Of a stretch of DNA of 13,043 nucleotides, positions 12,645 through 13,043 are shown piece after piece. Both the position numbers and the translations under genes were made by a program. The stretch is from JAPPHY01 sp034423135 (GTDB taxonomy: Bacteria > Chloroflexota > Dehalococcoidia > Lucifugimonadales > UBA2985): contig DAOUJC010000015.1 of NCBI GenBank assembly GCA_034423135.1, forward strand, positions 1 to 13,043. The letters are read 5' to 3'. How positions within the stretch are numbered: position 1 is the first letter of the stretch; each line of letters opens with the position of its first letter. Below the pieces are notes generated by a model, which saw nothing but the letters and a program-made list of their open reading frames with translations, was not told the DNA's origin and did not search any database.

Positions 12645-13043
12645 GATATATATTGGACTGGATGTACACAAAAAGGGAAGTGTTTACTGTTGCCAGGACG
12701 AGAGTGGGAAGGTAATCAGAACCGGTCAGCTGTCCCACGAAGTGGGTGCGGTGAGGGAGCTTATAGTGGGGTGTGGGGAAGTCACCCGTGTGGCTCTGGA
12801 GGCGACGGGGAGTTGGCAGCACGTAGCAGCCATGCTGGAGTCAGAGGGAGCGGAGGTGGTGCTGTCTCATCCTCGGCGTACGCGGGCTATTGCATCAGCG
12901 AAGGTGAAGACGGATGCTATAGATGCTCGTACACTTGCAGACCTACTGAGGGGAGGGCTGTTGCCGCAGGCATACTTGGCGCCTCCTGGGGTACAGGCAT
13001 TGCGTCGGCTGGTGCGGACCCGTGCTTCCCTGGTAGAGACGCG
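12640..13043 (+). CDS. IS110-family transposase (DEDD), 3' end outside the window
   Basis: N-terminal 134 residues of a DEDD transposase. It starts at the GTG at 12640, 6 nt after AGGAGG in AAAGGAGGG (12626-12634). The RuvC-like domain is clear: Asp8 in YIGLDVHKK, Glu54 in ALEATG, and Asp92 and Asp95 in KVKTDAIDARTLADLL. These four positions correspond to the DEDD set of this family, with the characteristic D-x-x-D spacing. HPRRTRAIASAK (77-88) before the second Asp is also typical. The C-terminal Tnp domain with the catalytic Ser lies beyond the window, so completeness cannot be judged. No stop or frameshift occurs in the visible part. The gene is inserted in a REP-like hairpin and lies downstream of, and divergent from, the acdBA operon. 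Confidence 0.93.
   Translation, partial: MTIYIGLDVHKKGSVYCCQDESGKVIRTGQLSHEVGAVRELIVGCGEVTRVALEATGSWQHVAAMLESEGAEVVLSHPRRTRAIASAKVKTDAIDARTLADLLRGGLLPQAYLAPPGVQALRRLVRTRASLVET

Larger units (their letters stand above)
12572..13043 (+). mobile_element. IS110-family insertion sequence, left part
   Basis: The border is set by the break in the type II repeat near 12570. A short non-coding leader of about 70 bp precedes the transposase gene, which runs off the window. No flanking target duplication can be tested because the right end is missing. Base use (more A and T, TCT/CGT/ATA codons) differs from the GC-rich neighbours and suggests transfer. IS110-family elements use RNA-guided (bridge RNA) recombination. 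In the IS1111 subgroup the long non-coding end lies after the gene, and the short left leader here fits that better than the IS621 layout, but this is inference. Confidence 0.88.

Noticed and set aside
12538..12822. Minus-strand frame of 94 codons across the start of the insertion sequence.
   Set aside because: It crosses the REP/IS border and lies opposite the transposase, whose DEDD motifs are clear.

Overview
The window is high-GC bacterial DNA with tightly packed genes on both strands, separated by short spacers full of small dispersed repeats. There is no rRNA or tRNA marker. The order dprA-topA-xer, a split ADP-forming acyl-CoA synthetase and the repeat-laden spacers would suit an uncultured Chloroflexota (Dehalococcoidia/SAR202-like) genome. 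That placement is inference, not proof.

Layout. 1-288: spacer with two REP-like hairpin repeats and a good promoter. 289-1398 (+): SDR-type NAD-dependent epimerase/dehydratase whose usual catalytic Lys is replaced. 1417-1989 (-): peptide methionine sulfoxide reductase MsrA, with its own promoter. 2160-2465 (+): 101-residue orphan protein. 2466-2847: repeat cluster. 2848-3609 (-): alpha/beta hydrolase. 3759-5132 (+): 12-helix MFS transporter with a long Ala/Pro-rich N-terminal tail. 5212-9515 (-): three-gene DNA-processing operon, dprA, topA and a XerC/D-type tyrosine recombinase, in transcription order 9515 to 5212. 9516-9870: second repeat cluster. 9871-12027 (-): two-gene operon for an ADP-forming acyl-CoA synthetase (beta then alpha subunit) behind a near-consensus promoter. 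12028-12571: third repeat cluster. 12572 to the end: left part of an IS110-family insertion sequence, cut by the window edge.

How the genes work together. DprA loads RecA on incoming single-stranded DNA, TopA relaxes negative supercoils and the Xer recombinase resolves chromosome dimers, so the operon is a DNA maintenance block. The acyl-CoA synthetase pair converts acyl-CoA, ADP and phosphate to acid, CoA and ATP, or the reverse. MsrA is oxidative-damage repair. The epimerase, hydrolase and transporter have unknown substrates.

The most interesting content lies between the genes. A family of 37-bp hairpins occurs as two variants whose inner stems differ by compensatory changes (TGGT/ACCA against CCCT/AGGG) around a conserved loop. 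Three times the variants stand in the same inverted doublet, 7-10 bp apart. The third doublet is broken by the IS110 element 14 bp into its second hairpin, suggesting that the transposase targets this repeat. A separate family of 113-bp imperfect inverted repeats (MITE-like) has two close copies and one interrupted copy. The IS110 leader can fold over the transposase ribosome binding site and GTG start. Two genes (xer and the hydrolase) have their best Shine-Dalgarno sequence in front of a CTG codon rather than ATG, GTG or TTG.
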